NCBI RefSeq assembly: GCF_000224065.1 | Contig: NZ_AFWT01000032.1 | Coordinates: 1-52,506 of the forward strand | Source of the DNA: Thiorhodococcus drewsii AZ1 | GTDB lineage: Bacteria; Pseudomonadota; Gammaproteobacteria; Chromatiales; Chromatiaceae | DNA length: 52,506 nucleotides | Direction: 5' to 3' | Part shown: piece by piece, positions 20,393 through 34,018 of the stretch | How the letters are laid out: every line of letters begins with the position of its first letter | How positions within the stretch are numbered: the stretch's first letter is position 1 | Notes under the pieces: model-generated | What the model saw: the letters and a program-made list of their open reading frames with translations, nothing else | Database searches by the model: none | What the model was told of the DNA's origin: nothing | Translations under genes and position numbers: made by a program

Positions 20393-20644
20393 ATGTCTAA
20401 GGGACAAAGCTTACAAGACCCCTTTCTCAATGCTCTGCGTAAAGAGCGCGTTCCTGTCTCCATCTTTTTGGTGAACGGGATCAAGTTGCAGGGCCAGATC
20501 GAATCATTCGACCAGTTCGTTGTGTTGCTTAAGAACAACGTGAGTCAAATGATCTATAAACATGCCATTTCGACCGTGGTGCCCGCGCGCAACGTCAAGT
20601 TGCCGGCCGCCGATAATGACATGCCCGAGCCTGGCAATAGTTGA
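20393..20644 (+). CDS. hfq: RNA chaperone Hfq
   Basis: 83 residues. The Sm1 motif ([24 protein letters not shown] and [14 protein letters not shown]) and the Sm2 motif [12 protein letters not shown] are intact, including the Q8, F42, Y55, K56 and H57 class of RNA-contact residues. Hfq hexamers pair small RNAs with mRNAs. AAGGAG sits eight bases before ATG 20393. The C-terminal tail is short. The hflX start overlaps its stop codon. Confidence 0.98.
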   Translation: MSKGQSLQDPFLNALRKERVPVSIFLVNGIKLQGQIESFDQFVVLLKNNVSQMIYKHAISTVVPARNVKLPAADNDMPEPGNS

Positions 20645-21993
20645 ACGAGCAACCTGGCACCAATTCAACAGCCACCACACCCGGTCGCGATGCGACCCTC
20701 GTCTTCGAGCGTCCGAAGGTTGGCGAACGGGCCGTGCTGGTCCATTTGGACATGGGTGGGGGTGCTGCCGCACCAGACGAGCGGGAAGAGTTCCGCCTGC
20801 TTGCGTCCGCAGCGGGCGCCGAGGTTCTCGGCACGCTTGGCGGCAGCCGTTCGGCTCCGGATTCGCGACTCTTCATCGGTAGCGGCAAGGCCGATGAACT
20901 GAAGATGTTCGTCGAGGCCAATGAGGCCGATCTCGTCATCTTCAATCATACTCTATCGCCGGCCCAGGAGCGTAATCTCGAACGTCTGCTCCAGTGCCGG
21001 GTTCTGGACCGATCTGGGCTCATTCTGGATATCTTCGCCCAGCGTGCGCGCTCGTTCGAAGGCAAGCTGCAGGTCGAGTTGGCGCAGCTTCGGCATCTCT
21101 CGACTCGGCTCGTGCGCGGCTGGACCCATCTGGAGCGCCAGAAGGGCGGTATCGGTCTGCGCGGTCCGGGCGAAACCCAGCTCGAAACGGACCGACGCCT
21201 GCTCGGCACGCGCGTGGCGATGCTCGAACGGCGCCTGTCACGGATCGAGGGACAGCGCGCCCAGGGACGCAAGGCACGCGCCAAGGCCGAGCTACCGGTG
21301 GTTTCGCTCGTGGGCTATACGAACGCGGGCAAGTCGACGCTCTTCAATCGTTTGACTCAGGCTGGTGTGTTCCAGGCCGATCAGCTCTTCGCCACGCTCG
21401 ATCCGACCCTGCGTCGCCTGGAGTTGCCCACGGGCGATCGGGTGGTGGTGGCGGACACGGTGGGCTTCGTCAGCCAGTTGCCCCACGAGTTGGTCGCTGC
21501 CTTTCGCTCGACCCTGGAGGAGACGCGCAACGCCGCGCTGCTGCTGCACGTGATCGATACGGCTGCGCCGCATCGTGCGCGGCTGATCGAGGATGTCGAG
21601 GATGTCCTGGCCGAGATCGGTAGCCACGAGATTCCGCGCCTGGAGGTCTTCAATAAGATCGATCTGCTGGGGGAAGAAGCGCCTCGGCTGGAGCGGGACT
21701 CCGAGGGGCGCCCGATTCGCGTCTGGCTGTCGGCTCAAAGCGGTCTGGGCATCGATCTGTTGCTTCAGGCACTCGCCGAGCTGACCGGGGGCGAGCGCGT
21801 GCGCAGTCGCATTCATCTGGATCCAAGCGAGGGAAAGCGGCGGGCCTGGCTCTATCGGCACGCCCAGATCCTTTCCGATCAGGCGGCCGACACGGGCGGC
21901 TGGGATCTCGAGCTGATGATCGGACGGATCGATCTCGATCGTCTGTGCGCGCATGATCGCGAACTGGGGCAGCGCCTCGGCGCGGCCTCCTGA
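20641..21993 (+). CDS. hflX: GTPase HflX
   Basis: A 450-residue ribosome-binding GTPase that splits stalled or heat-damaged 70S ribosomes in characterised bacteria. It has an N-terminal HflX domain ([35 protein letters not shown]), a coiled-coil linker with [13 protein letters not shown], then G1 [13 protein letters not shown]3 [17 protein letters not shown], and G4 NKIDLL. The start is TTG 20641, overlapping the hfq stop by four bases, so translation is coupled. Upstream in-frame sequence belongs to hfq, which supports this start. Confidence 0.95.
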   Translation: MNEQPGTNSTATTPGRDATLVFERPKVGERAVLVHLDMGGGAAAPDEREEFRLLASAAGAEVLGTLGGSRSAPDSRLFIGSGKADELKMFVEANEADLVIFNHTLSPAQERNLERLLQCRVLDRSGLILDIFAQRARSFEGKLQVELAQLRHLSTRLVRGWTHLERQKGGIGLRGPGETQLETDRRLLGTRVAMLERRLSRIEGQRAQGRKARAKAELPVVSLVGYTNAGKSTLFNRLTQAGVFQADQLFATLDPTLRRLELPTGDRVVVADTVGFVSQLPHELVAAFRSTLEETRNAALLLHVIDTAAPHRARLIEDVEDVLAEIGSHEIPRLEVFNKIDLLGEEAPRLERDSEGRPIRVWLSAQSGLGIDLLLQALAELTGGERVRSRIHLDPSEGKRRAWLYRHAQILSDQAADTGGWDLELMIGRIDLDRLCAHDRELGQRLGAAS

Positions 21994-22004
21994 TTCGGAG
22001 GCCG
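21983..22004 (+). terminator. hairpin at the end of hflX
   Basis: Perfect 8-bp stem CGGCCTCC/GGAGGCCG with the hflX stop codon inside the 6-base loop, followed by GTTTGC. It could separate hfq-hflX from hflKC. The 245-base gap that follows gives room for a new promoter. Confidence 0.4.
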
Positions 22005-22238
22005 GTTTGCCGAGAGTCGATCGGTCACTTACAATCAATCGCTCATCAGGCTCCCATTGCCCATATTTATCCTGTCCGAGCTTGATATCGACAACCGGCG
22101 TCGGCACTGTTTGCGTCGAAATGCATCCGGCGCTGCGGTCTGATCGCCGCGCCATTCATCGCGAATGGGCGGCGTCATACTCGACTTGGTCATCCCCGGA
22201 CGACTTCCCAAACCCCAACATAAACAGACGGAGAAGCT

Positions 22239-23402
22239 ATGGCCTGGAATGAGCCAGGTGGCGGCAACAAAGACCCTTGGAGCGGAAGACCAGGTGGCGA
22301 TCAGGGACCACCCGATCTCGATGAGGTCGTGCGTAAGCTCCAGGAGCGTCTAGGCGGATTGTTCGGGGGCGGCAAGCCTTCGGGCGACGGTCCATCGAAT
22401 GGGGGAGGGCAGTTCAGCTCCAAAGCGATCGGTGTCGTTCTTCTGATCCTTTTGCTCGTGTGGCTCGCCTCGGGCATCTATATCGTCGAGCCCGCAGAGC
22501 GGGGCGTCGTGATGCGTTTCGGCAAGTACGTCGATACCACGGGTCCCGGACCCCATTGGCATATGCCTCTCCCGCTGGAGACCGTGATCAAGGTGAATGT
22601 CGATGAGATCTCGACGATCACCCATCGGGCCGCGATGCTGACCCAGGACGAGAACATCGTCGAGGTCGAGCTGACCGTCCAGTCCCGTATCCAAGATGCG
22701 GCCGACTATCTGTTCCAGGATCAGGATCCCGAACGCACCCTCAACGACGCAACCGTCACCGTCGTGCGTGTCACCATCGGTCAGAGCAAGCTGGATTACG
22801 TCATGACCGAGGGCCGTAGCGCCGTTGCGGTCACCATCAAGCAACGTATTCAGAAGCTTCTGGACCGGTACAAGACAGGGCTTATCGTCACCAGCGTGAA
22901 TATGCAGCCGGCCAAGCCGCCGGAGCAGGTTAAGGCGGCCTTCGATGATGCCATCAAGGCACGTGAGGATAAGGAACGTCTGGAGAACCAGGCCGAGGCC
23001 TATTCCAACGAGGTCCTTCCGCATGCCCGAGGAAAAGCGGCACGCATCCTGGCCGACGCCAAGGCGTATCGCGACAAGAGCATCGCCGAGGCCGAGGGTG
23101 AGAGCGCCCGTTTCGAGGCGATTCTGACCGAATATGCCAAGGCCCCGGCCGTTACCAGGGAGCGTCTCTATCTCGAAACCATGGAGCAGGTGATGAGCAG
23201 TAACGGCAAGGTGTTGCTGGATGTTCAGGACGGAGGCAACAGCCTGATCTACCTACCGATCGATCAACTGATGAAGCAGCAGCCTCAGACCAAGACACAA
23301 TCGGGTAATGGCAATCAGGAGCCGTCGACCGCCGCGACGGTCCCCGAGAAGACCCCCACGCCGCCGCAACGGGTGGTGGATCGTGACCGGAGGGCCCGTT
23401 GA
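22239..23402 (+). CDS. hflK: HflK, FtsH protease modulator subunit
   Basis: 387 residues: a Gly-rich cytoplasmic N-terminus (NEPGGGNKDPWSGRPGG), one membrane segment at about 67-85, then a periplasmic SPFH/prohibitin domain (YIVEPAERGVVMRFGKYVDTTGPGPHWHMPLP) and a long helix (AKAYRDKSIAEAEGESARFEAILTEY). HflK and HflC form a cage around FtsH and modulate degradation of membrane proteins. The tail is Gln/Pro-rich. ATG 22239 has GGAG at nine bases. The stop overlaps the hflC start. Confidence 0.96.
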   Translation: MAWNEPGGGNKDPWSGRPGGDQGPPDLDEVVRKLQERLGGLFGGGKPSGDGPSNGGGQFSSKAIGVVLLILLLVWLASGIYIVEPAERGVVMRFGKYVDTTGPGPHWHMPLPLETVIKVNVDEISTITHRAAMLTQDENIVEVELTVQSRIQDAADYLFQDQDPERTLNDATVTVVRVTIGQSKLDYVMTEGRSAVAVTIKQRIQKLLDRYKTGLIVTSVNMQPAKPPEQVKAAFDDAIKAREDKERLENQAEAYSNEVLPHARGKAARILADAKAYRDKSIAEAEGESARFEAILTEYAKAPAVTRERLYLETMEQVMSSNGKVLLDVQDGGNSLIYLPIDQLMKQQPQTKTQSGNGNQEPSTAATVPEKTPTPPQRVVDRDRRAR

Positions 23403-24283
23403 TGAACCAGACAAAGCTTCTCAAGACGCTCGTTCCGCTGGGTCTGGGTGTGTTGGTGCTCTTTTTCTCGACCTTCACCTTCGTCGTCAAGGAATACGAG
23501 ATCGCGCTCAAGCTGCGCCTGGGTGAGATCGTTTCCGACGACTATCCGCCTGGAATCCACTTCAAGATCCCGGTGCTGAATCAGATCCGTAAATTCGATC
23601 GCCGCATTCAGACGCTGGATTCTCAGCCTGAGCGCTTCCTGACGGTCGAGAAGAAGGACGTGATCGTGGACTCCTACGCCAAATGGCGTATCAAGAGTGC
23701 CGCTCAGTTCCTGCGATCGACGGCTGGCATCAGCGCGCGGACGAGCCGTCTGCTGTCCGAGCGGATCAATACCAGTCTGCGCGACGAGTTCGGTAAGCGC
23801 ACGATCCAGGAGGTGGTTTCGGACGACCGTCTGGCCTTGATGGAACTGCTGACCCGTGAGGTGAACGCCAATGCCGGCGACCTGGGGGTCGAGGTGATCG
23901 ACGTGCGGGTGAAGAAGATCGATTTGCCCCCGGAGGTCAGCGAGTCGGTCTATCAGCGGATGCGCGCCGAACGTGAGCGGGTTGCGCGCGACCTGCGTGC
24001 CAAGGGCGGTGAAGCGGCCGAGCGCATTCGTGCCGACGCGGATCGTCAGCGTACCGTCATCATCGCGGAGGCCTACAAGCAGTCCGAGGAATTGCGGGGC
24101 GAAGGTGATGCCAAGGCAGCCGATATCTATGCCAAGGCTTACAGTCGCGATCCGGAATTCTATTCCTTCTATCGGAGCCTGAGCGCCTATCGCGAAACCT
24201 TCGGCAAGGGCGGGAATCTCATGCTGCTCGAACCCGACTCCGAGTTCTTCCGCTTCTTCCGCGAGGCGTCCGGGCAACCCTGA
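23402..24283 (+). CDS. hflC: HflC, FtsH protease modulator subunit
   Basis: 293 residues: an N-terminal signal anchor (about 10-28), then an SPFH domain (VKEYEIALKLRLGEIV, PGIHFKIPVLNQIRKFDRRIQTLD), and a coiled-coil helix with ERERVARDLRAKGGEAAERIRADADRQ. It is the partner of HflK. The ATG overlaps the hflK stop in TGATG. A TTG one codon earlier is in frame but less likely. Confidence 0.96.
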   Translation: MNQTKLLKTLVPLGLGVLVLFFSTFTFVVKEYEIALKLRLGEIVSDDYPPGIHFKIPVLNQIRKFDRRIQTLDSQPERFLTVEKKDVIVDSYAKWRIKSAAQFLRSTAGISARTSRLLSERINTSLRDEFGKRTIQEVVSDDRLALMELLTREVNANAGDLGVEVIDVRVKKIDLPPEVSESVYQRMRAERERVARDLRAKGGEAAERIRADADRQRTVIIAEAYKQSEELRGEGDAKAADIYAKAYSRDPEFYSFYRSLSAYRETFGKGGNLMLLEPDSEFFRFFREASGQP

Positions 24284-24336
24284 TCGAGATGATCGGGGAA
24301 TCGTCCGGTATCTACCGCCTCGATATCCTTGTGGCA

Positions 24337-24364
24337 CTCGAAATCCCCTTCGGGGGATTTCGAG
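24337..24364 (+). terminator. UUCG-capped hairpin after hflC
   Basis: Perfect 12-bp stem (CTCGAAATCCCC/GGGGATTTCGAG) closed by the extra-stable tetraloop TTCG, 53 bases after hflC. There is no T-run follows, so it may act as a terminator or as a 3'-end stabiliser of the hflKC message. Confidence 0.6.
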
Positions 24365-24466
24365 GTTGGACAAACACCCGTCTGTCTGAAAAGATAACGC
24401 CCTTTGGCCGATCTCGGCCCGCGTCCCGGAGCCGGGCGATCCACTCTCGCGGAATTCACCCATACC

Positions 24467-24649
24467 GTGCATGACATCCTGGTAGCCCTGTCGCTGGTGC
24501 TCGTGATCGAGGGCATCTGGCCCTTCTTGAGCCCAGGCAGCTTTCGGCGTGCGCTTGTGCTCATGGCGATGGAAGGCGAGCGTCCATTGCGGAGCGCCGG
24601 GCTCGTCAGCATGCTTGTCGGCTTGGCGCTGCTGTACTGGGTGAACTGA
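24467..24649 (+). CDS. DUF2065 family small membrane protein
   Basis: 60 residues with two membrane segments: HDILVALSLVLVIEGIWPFL, then RSAGLVSMLVGLALLYWV at the C-terminus. This is the DUF2065 (YjeT-like) family that follows hflC in many gammaproteobacteria. GTG 24467 gives the usual family length; an in-frame ATG at 24404 would add 21 unrelated residues. Function unknown. Confidence 0.85.
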   Translation: MHDILVALSLVLVIEGIWPFLSPGSFRRALVLMAMEGERPLRSAGLVSMLVGLALLYWVN

Positions 24650-24773
24650 TTCGTTTTTTGGCGAATCGATTAGGATGGACGTGGATGAGACATTCCAGCC
24701 GCGTGGAAACGGCGACTGGGTCCGCGCGAGCGGCTCGGTGAACGAACGACCTGGTGAACTGAAAAAACGACCG

Positions 24774-25976
24774 ATGAACGAGGAACGGTGGCTGTTACCA
24801 GCCGGCATCGAAGAGGTATTGCCGCCCGAGGCTCAGATCATAGAGTCCCTGCGGCGTGATCTGCTGGATCTCTACGCGGGATGGGGCTATGAGTTGGTTA
24901 TTCCGCCCTTCATCGACTATCTGGAGTCGTTGCTGACCGGAACCGGTCAGGATCTCGACCTTCAGACCTTCAAGCTAATCGATCAGCTGACCGGTCGGCT
25001 CCTCGGCGTTCGCGCGGACATGACCCCGCAGGTCGCTCGGATGGACGCGCATCATTTGCGTCGAGACGTGCCGACCCGCCTCTGCTATCTGGGCACCGTG
25101 TTGCACACGCGTCCGGACGGCTTTGCCAGTACCCGCAGCCCGTTGCAGATCGGCGCCGAGATCTACGGTCACGCAGGGATCGAGAGCGACGCCGAAATCC
25201 TCCAGTTGGTCATGCTGACGCTGCGCACTGCAGGGATCACCGAGAGCTATCTCGATCTGGGGCATGTCGGAATCTATCGCGGGCTCGCCTGTCAGGCTGG
25301 GCTCGACGCCGCTCAGGAGCACGCGCTTTTCGGCGCGCTGCAGCGCAAGGCGGTCCCCGAGATCGAGTCTTTGATCGGCCGTTTCGGTCTCAGTGGGCCG
25401 ATCGCGGACATGCTGGCCTCCCTCGCCGAACTCAATGGCGCGGACGCACTCGTCCGAGCCGAAGAGGCATTGCGCGCAGCGGATCGTCCGGTCCGCGAGG
25501 CGCTCGACTATCTACGCGGGTTGGCGGAAGAGTTGCATCGCTGGCTGCCCGAGGTCGGGGTCCACTACGATCTCGCCGAGCTGCGCGGATACAGATACAA
25601 GACCGGCGTCGTGTTTGCCGCCTTCGTTCCCGACTGGGGATTGGAGATCGCCCGCGGCGGACGCTACGACGACATCGGGCAGGTCTTCGGACGTGCCCGA
25701 CCGGCGGTCGGATTCAGTACCGACCTCAAGGGCCTGCTCCGACACGGCAAGCGTCTGGAGGAGCGGGTACAAGACAGCGGACGAATTCTGGCGCCCTGGT
25801 CATCCGATCCGGCACTGCGCGAAGCGGTCGAGCGGCTGCGCGCATCCGGACGCATCGTGATCAATGCCTTGCCAGGATTCGAACAGGATCCACGCCAACT
25901 CGGTTGCCAGCAGCAGCTGGTATCCCGTGATGGACGGTGGGAACCACACGATATCGACACTATCGATAACCAGTAG
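24774..25976 (+). CDS. hisZ: ATP phosphoribosyltransferase regulatory subunit HisZ
   Basis: About 400 residues, a catalytically dead histidyl-tRNA synthetase paralogue that pairs with short-form HisG for the first step of histidine synthesis. Family blocks: RWLLPAGIEEVLPPEAQ at the start, PPFIDYLESLLTGTGQDLDLQTFKL, ADMTPQVARMDAH, and GGRYDDIG, YKTGVVFAAF near 285. ATG 24774 matches the family start; the frame is open back to 24675 without similarity. It is found between hflC/DUF2065 and purA in many gammaproteobacteria. hisG is not in the window. Confidence 0.94.
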   Translation: MNEERWLLPAGIEEVLPPEAQIIESLRRDLLDLYAGWGYELVIPPFIDYLESLLTGTGQDLDLQTFKLIDQLTGRLLGVRADMTPQVARMDAHHLRRDVPTRLCYLGTVLHTRPDGFASTRSPLQIGAEIYGHAGIESDAEILQLVMLTLRTAGITESYLDLGHVGIYRGLACQAGLDAAQEHALFGALQRKAVPEIESLIGRFGLSGPIADMLASLAELNGADALVRAEEALRAADRPVREALDYLRGLAEELHRWLPEVGVHYDLAELRGYRYKTGVVFAAFVPDWGLEIARGGRYDDIGQVFGRARPAVGFSTDLKGLLRHGKRLEERVQDSGRILAPWSSDPALREAVERLRASGRIVINALPGFEQDPRQLGCQQQLVSRDGRWEPHDIDTIDNQ

Positions 25977-25985
25977 GAAGCGTGA

Positions 25986-27284
<1,299 letters not shown>

Positions 27285-27293
27285 TTCAGTTCC

Positions 27294-27322
27294 CCGAGGA
27301 AAGGCTCCCCGCCTTTCCTCGG
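27294..27322 (+). terminator. terminator-like hairpin after purA
   Basis: Perfect 12-bp stem CCGAGGAAAGGC/GCCTTTCCTCGG with a 5-base loop, starting 9 bases after the purA stop. It lacks a T-run but is well placed to end the hisZ-purA transcript. Confidence 0.65.
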
Positions 27323-27668
27323 TATCGCAAAATCCGAGACGCTGCTGGCCATGCGTGCTCGGCTGTCCTTGACAGCTCCAAGCTTATTTTCTCGCCTATT
27401 CGGTCGATGTCGCGCAATCGGTGTCGGCGCCCGCCCTGGATCCAAGAACGCCTTCCCTTTGTCTGGGATTTCCGTGTTCTGATGAAAACCTTTCGTGTTC
27501 GAAGCTGGCATTGGTATAGTTCCAACGATTATGGAACACGCTGCCCAGTATTTCGTGAGGCCGTTAGCAGATTCTTCATCTGTCTGCATCGGGGGCTTTT
27601 GATCAAGGATTCGATTCCCAGTTTATATTGGGTTTGATCGCTCAGTCTTTTGATTTTGGAGAGATTCT
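27323..27668. other. 346-bp intergenic region, promoter side of sensor/chemoreceptor pair
   Basis: No supported gene. The composition becomes AT-richer toward 27668, where the promoter for the PDC-like gene is expected (see 27599-27628). Open frames on both strands here lack ribosome sites and recognisable sequence. Confidence 0.55.
27599..27628 (+). promoter_or_regulatory. candidate sigma-70 promoter for PDC-like gene
   Basis: TTGATC, an 18-base spacer, and TTATAT, about 40 bases before the ATG at 27669. Read by eye; no sigma-28 element was found. Confidence 0.35.
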
Positions 27669-28241
27669 ATGCCTTGTTTCAAAACCCGCTTCAGTGTCGT
27701 CTTGACTGGTATGCTTCTGATCCATACGGCCGTCATGGCCGAGGAGGTGCCGGAAAACGTCACCAAAATCGCTCCTCTATTGCTGGAGTGGGGCTCGGAT
27801 CCCATTCTGGTCGAGGCCGTTCAGGCACAGAACGCACTCGGCCGAACACTCGATGAGATCAAGCGAATCGATGCCGAATGGATCCAGGCGAGCGAGCCGA
27901 CACCCTTCATGATCGAGATGCAGAGCAACGCGACAGCAAAAGAACTCAAGAGACTCGAACAGAGCCAACCCTATTTCGTCGAGCTATTCCTTATGGACGA
28001 TCAGGGGGCCAATGTCGCCATGACCAATCAGACATCCGATTTCTGGCAGGGTGATGAGGCCAAGTTCACCAAGACGTTTGACGGTGGAAAGGGTGCGCTC
28101 CATGTCGGAGATGTGAAATTCGACAGCAGCGCCCAGTCGTATCTGGTCCAGGTCTCGGTTCCGGTCATGGATTCTGGACAGGCGATCGGTGCGCTCACCA
28201 TCGGTATCGACTTGGATCGGCTCGAACAGGAATCTCGTTAA
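27669..28241 (+). CDS. periplasmic PDC/Cache-like sensor protein, free-standing
   Basis: 190 residues with a signal peptide (about 1-24, ending VMA) and no further membrane segment, so it is a soluble periplasmic protein. The mature part resembles PDC/Cache sensor domains: a long N-terminal helix (WIQASEPTPFMIEM nearby), then PYFVELFLMDDQGANVAMTNQTSDFWQGDEAKF, and YLVQVSVPVMDSGQAIGALTIGIDL, the closing strands of the fold. Normally such domains are fused to a receptor. Here it ends 31 bases before a chemoreceptor gene and has GGAG before its ATG. I infer it is a detached ligand-binding partner for that receptor. Confidence 0.75.
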   Translation: MPCFKTRFSVVLTGMLLIHTAVMAEEVPENVTKIAPLLLEWGSDPILVEAVQAQNALGRTLDEIKRIDAEWIQASEPTPFMIEMQSNATAKELKRLEQSQPYFVELFLMDDQGANVAMTNQTSDFWQGDEAKFTKTFDGGKGALHVGDVKFDSSAQSYLVQVSVPVMDSGQAIGALTIGIDLDRLEQESR

Positions 28242-28272
28242 GGACGGTTGATGCGCCATTAGGAGCAGACAC

Positions 28273-29940
28273 ATGCAATGGTTTCATAACCTTTCCTTAC
28301 GATACAAACTAACGATTCCGCTTGCTCTCGTCGTTTTCCTGTTCGTCCTCTTTGTGTGGATGGTCCTGTTGCGGGTCGGTTGGTTAGGCGAGCAGGTTTC
28401 TGAGTTGGTCCGCTCGGATATTCCGGTCGTCAAAAACCTCCTTCAGGCCGACCGGGATCTCTATCAGGTGCTCACCGCCGAGCGGACCCTGATCTTTACC
28501 GCAGCCTCTTCCCCCGAGTTCGCTGCGGCGATCAAGGAGCACGACGAAAACATTGCGCAGGCTCGCGAGCGTTTCGATCGTGCCGCCAGCGTCATACTGG
28601 CCGATCAGCATACGGCCTCCAACTCCGATATTGCGAACAAAATCGAGACCTACAAGCAGCGGCGCGAGACCTGGGAGGCCATCACCAAGCGCATCGTCGA
28701 GGAGCGGCGCTCCGATACCCGGATCGGGCGCTCGACCGCGATCAATCTCACGCTCAAGGATGGTGTCGAGTCATTCGACGCCATGCGATCCATCCTCGAT
28801 GAGCTTGAAGACATCGTGATTGAGGCTGCGGATGTCGCCTCTAAACACGTAGAGAATGAGGTATCCAAGAGCCGTATTCAGACGCTCCTGCTCGCGGCGG
28901 CCGTGATCGGAATCCTGATAGCGATCGCGTTCGTCTTGCCGCCGCTCGTTACCAAACCCATGTCGCGTGTTCTTGAGCGTATCCGGGATATCGCCGAGGG
29001 TGAGGGTGATCTCCGAATCCGTTTGGAACAAAAGGGCAGCGACGAGGTTGGCCAGATCGCCGCCGCACTCAACCGGTTACTCGAACGTCTGCAGCAGCTG
29101 GTTTCTCAAACCGCTGGGTCGGCGAAGCAGGTCGATAGTGCCGTCGAGCGGTTAACGATCGTCGCCGCCGAAGGCGACGAGGCCGTGATGGAGCAGTTGT
29201 CCCAGATTCAGATGGTCGCGACCGCCATGCATGAGATGGCCGCTACGGTCAACGAGGTCGCAGCCAATACGGCGCATGCTGCGGAGAGTGCCCGGACTGC
29301 GGACAGCGGGGTACGCTCGGGGGCTCAGGTGGTGGGAGAGGCGTCAACGGCGATCGAGCAACTGGCTGACGTGGTGTCCAATGCATCGAGTGCGATCGCG
29401 ACGCTCGAGTCCGAGACGAACCGCATCGGTGCCGTGCTGGAGGTCATCAAGGGTGTCGCCGAGCAAACCAGCCTTCTGGCACTGAACGCAGCGATCGAGG
29501 CCGCCCGCGCTGGGGAAAGCGGTCGAGGATTTGCCGTGGTTGCCGCCGAGGTTCGCAGTTTGGCATCGCGCACTCAGCAGTCCACAGGCGAGATCGAAAG
29601 CATGATTGCCGCCTTGCAATCCAGTGCGCGTAATGTGGTCACCGTGATGGATTCGGGGCGGGGGATGGTCGACTCGACCTTGGAGAAGGCCTCCCAAGCC
29701 GGTCAATCGCTGGAGGAGATTACCTTGGCCGTCTCTCGGATCAACGATCTGAATGCCCAGATCGCCAGTGCGGCCGAGGAGCAATCCGCCGTGACCGAAG
29801 AGGTCAGTAGTAATACGCTACGGATCCAGAATCTTGCCGAGCATACCGTCTCGTCCAATCAGCAAACCGCCGAGGCGCGTGTCGCCCTCGCTGCCCTCGC
29901 CGAATCGCTGAACGCCGATCTCGCTCAATTCAAGGTGTGA
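28273..29940 (+). CDS. methyl-accepting chemotaxis protein
   Basis: A 555-residue chemoreceptor. TM1 is about 12-35. The periplasmic domain (about 36-203) is a long helical bundle (four-helix or HBM type: [24 protein letters not shown]). TM2 is about 205-228, then HAMP ([24 protein letters not shown]) and the signalling coiled coil with tip [20 protein letters not shown] near 400. AGGAG lies before ATG 28273. It is probably co-transcribed with the PDC-like gene. No C-terminal pentapeptide tether. Confidence 0.94.
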   Translation: MQWFHNLSLRYKLTIPLALVVFLFVLFVWMVLLRVGWLGEQVSELVRSDIPVVKNLLQADRDLYQVLTAERTLIFTAASSPEFAAAIKEHDENIAQARERFDRAASVILADQHTASNSDIANKIETYKQRRETWEAITKRIVEERRSDTRIGRSTAINLTLKDGVESFDAMRSILDELEDIVIEAADVASKHVENEVSKSRIQTLLLAAAVIGILIAIAFVLPPLVTKPMSRVLERIRDIAEGEGDLRIRLEQKGSDEVGQIAAALNRLLERLQQLVSQTAGSAKQVDSAVERLTIVAAEGDEAVMEQLSQIQMVATAMHEMAATVNEVAANTAHAAESARTADSGVRSGAQVVGEASTAIEQLADVVSNASSAIATLESETNRIGAVLEVIKGVAEQTSLLALNAAIEAARAGESGRGFAVVAAEVRSLASRTQQSTGEIESMIAALQSSARNVVTVMDSGRGMVDSTLEKASQAGQSLEEITLAVSRINDLNAQIASAAEEQSAVTEEVSSNTLRIQNLAEHTVSSNQQTAEARVALAALAESLNADLAQFKV

Positions 29941-30202
29941 CGTAGGGGCGCTTCCAACCGCGCTCCATTCGGGCCACAAAGGACGTGGCCTAGGAGCGGC
30001 ATCCTATGTGAATGCTCCACCCACATGCTACGTTCAAGGCAGGTGGGCCGTTTCGGGCGCGCATTCCATCCAAACATTCCTCGTTTCTCGTCCGCGAAGG
30101 CATCCATCGAGTGAATCCAATCGCTGTCTGTGGGATTATTCGTCCTTTTGAGGCGGTCCCGTCGACCGGCTCGAACCATGCATCGACAACGAAGCACTGG
30201 AT

Positions 30203-32474
<2,272 letters not shown>

Positions 32475-32475
<1 letters not shown>

Positions 32476-33914
32476 TGGCCGAGAGAATTCCGCAACTGGC
32501 GATCATGGGTCACCCGAACGCAGGCAAATCCTCTGTGGTGGCGACCCTGACGGAGAACGACCGCATCGCGATCGACAAACGCGCGGGGACCACGACCAGC
32601 TCCGATGTCTATCCGGTGGTGATCGACGGTCGGAACGTGATCGAGTTTATCGATACACCTGGGTTTCAGAATCCCAACGCCATCCTGGAGTGGTTCCAGA
32701 ACAACGAGCAGGAGAATCAGGATCTCGCCCGAGCCTTCATCAAGGCATTCGGCGCCGATGAGCTCTATTCGCATGATTGCGCGTTGCTGGAGCCCGTTGC
32801 CAACGGGGCCGGAATCATCCTGGTGGTCGATGGATCCAAGCGAATCAAGGAGAAGGACCGCGTCGAGATCGAGCTGCTGCGTTTGACGGCTCGGCCACGC
32901 ATGGCGGTTCTGAACAACCTGACCAGTCAGACGCGCTACATGGATCAGTGGCAGGATGCACTCAGCAAGGCATTCAACTCGGTGCGCATCTTCAACGCGC
33001 ATCGCGCGACCTATGCCGAACGTATCAAGCTGCTCAACGCACTCAAGAGTATCGATCAACGTTGGGAGCCGCTGGTCCAGGAGGCGGTCGATGCCTTCAC
33101 CAACGATTGGGAGCGCCGCACGGATCAGGCCGTCACGACCATCCTAGACCTGCTCAAGCAGGCACTGACTTACAAGGTTTCTCGCACGGTCAAAGACAGC
33201 AAGATCATCTTCCAGAGCGGTCGCGACCGCATCAAGGCCGAACTGACCGCCGAGTTCGAGGATGATCTGCGGCGTTTGGAGGTCGAGGCGCAGGAGCATA
33301 TTCGCACCAATTTCCGCCACAACGTCTGGCATCTGCCGCCTGACTCCATTCTCGAACAGGACCTGCTGTCGGAAGAGGTCGGTCAGGCACTGGGGCTTTC
33401 GCGTCGCCAGCTGGCACTGGTCGGCATGGCGGCCGGGGCGGCATCCGGGGTGACGGTCGACCTGGCAACGGCCGGTCATTCGCTTGGAAGCGGAGCGCTG
33501 TTTGGCGCGGCGGCTGGCGGCGTTCTGGGTATGGTCGGCGGCAAGGCGCTGGCCAAGCTCAACATCGAGCGCGCGCCTGGAACGCACACATTCACCATCG
33601 GGCCCGTCTCGAATCCGCGTTTTCCCTTTGTCTTGCTGGACCGTATCGTGCTCTACAGCGCGCGCGCGATGAACTGGGCCCATGGACGTCAGGCTGCGGA
33701 AGAGGCGGCGCCGAATCGGGTGCCCGATAAGGATGTCCGCAAACAGGGATTCACGGAGGCGCTGAGCGCGCAGCAACAGCGTGTCTTGGGGCGCTTCTTT
33801 GCTGCTGCTCGACGTGGCAAGGACTCCGATCAGGAGGCCGAGTGCCGAGAGATCATCATGGGAATCCTGCGCGGCGTCTCCCTGGACGAAATCGACAGTC
33901 GCAGCGATCTCTGA
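32475..33914 (+). CDS. GTPase with DUF3482 domain
   Basis: 479 residues. The N-terminal GTPase has G1 GHPNAGKSS (11-19), a TTTSSD switch region and G3 DTPGF (59-63). At the G4 position the sequence is LNNLTSQ in place of NKxD, so guanine specificity is unclear. The middle is a long helical region, followed by the DUF3482 part with an Ala/Gly-rich hydrophobic hairpin (about 315-355) that probably touches or inserts into membrane. ATG 32475 overlaps the DUF2868 stop in TGATG. The DUF2868-DUF3482 pair suggests a joint membrane-associated role, function unknown. Confidence 0.88.
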
Positions 33915-34018
33915 CGACAGTCGCCTCCGTCATCGCCGCTCGTCTCGCGCCCCTCGGGTCGCGAGGGGCGCGGTGATATTCGACTCACCCGATAGTTTTT
34001 CAGCGACCGCCTCCTTCA

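Noticed and set aside
27600-27626. GGATTCGATTCCC resembling a tRNA T-loop
   Set aside because: The flanking bases do not pair into a T stem and no acceptor or anticodon arm is present.
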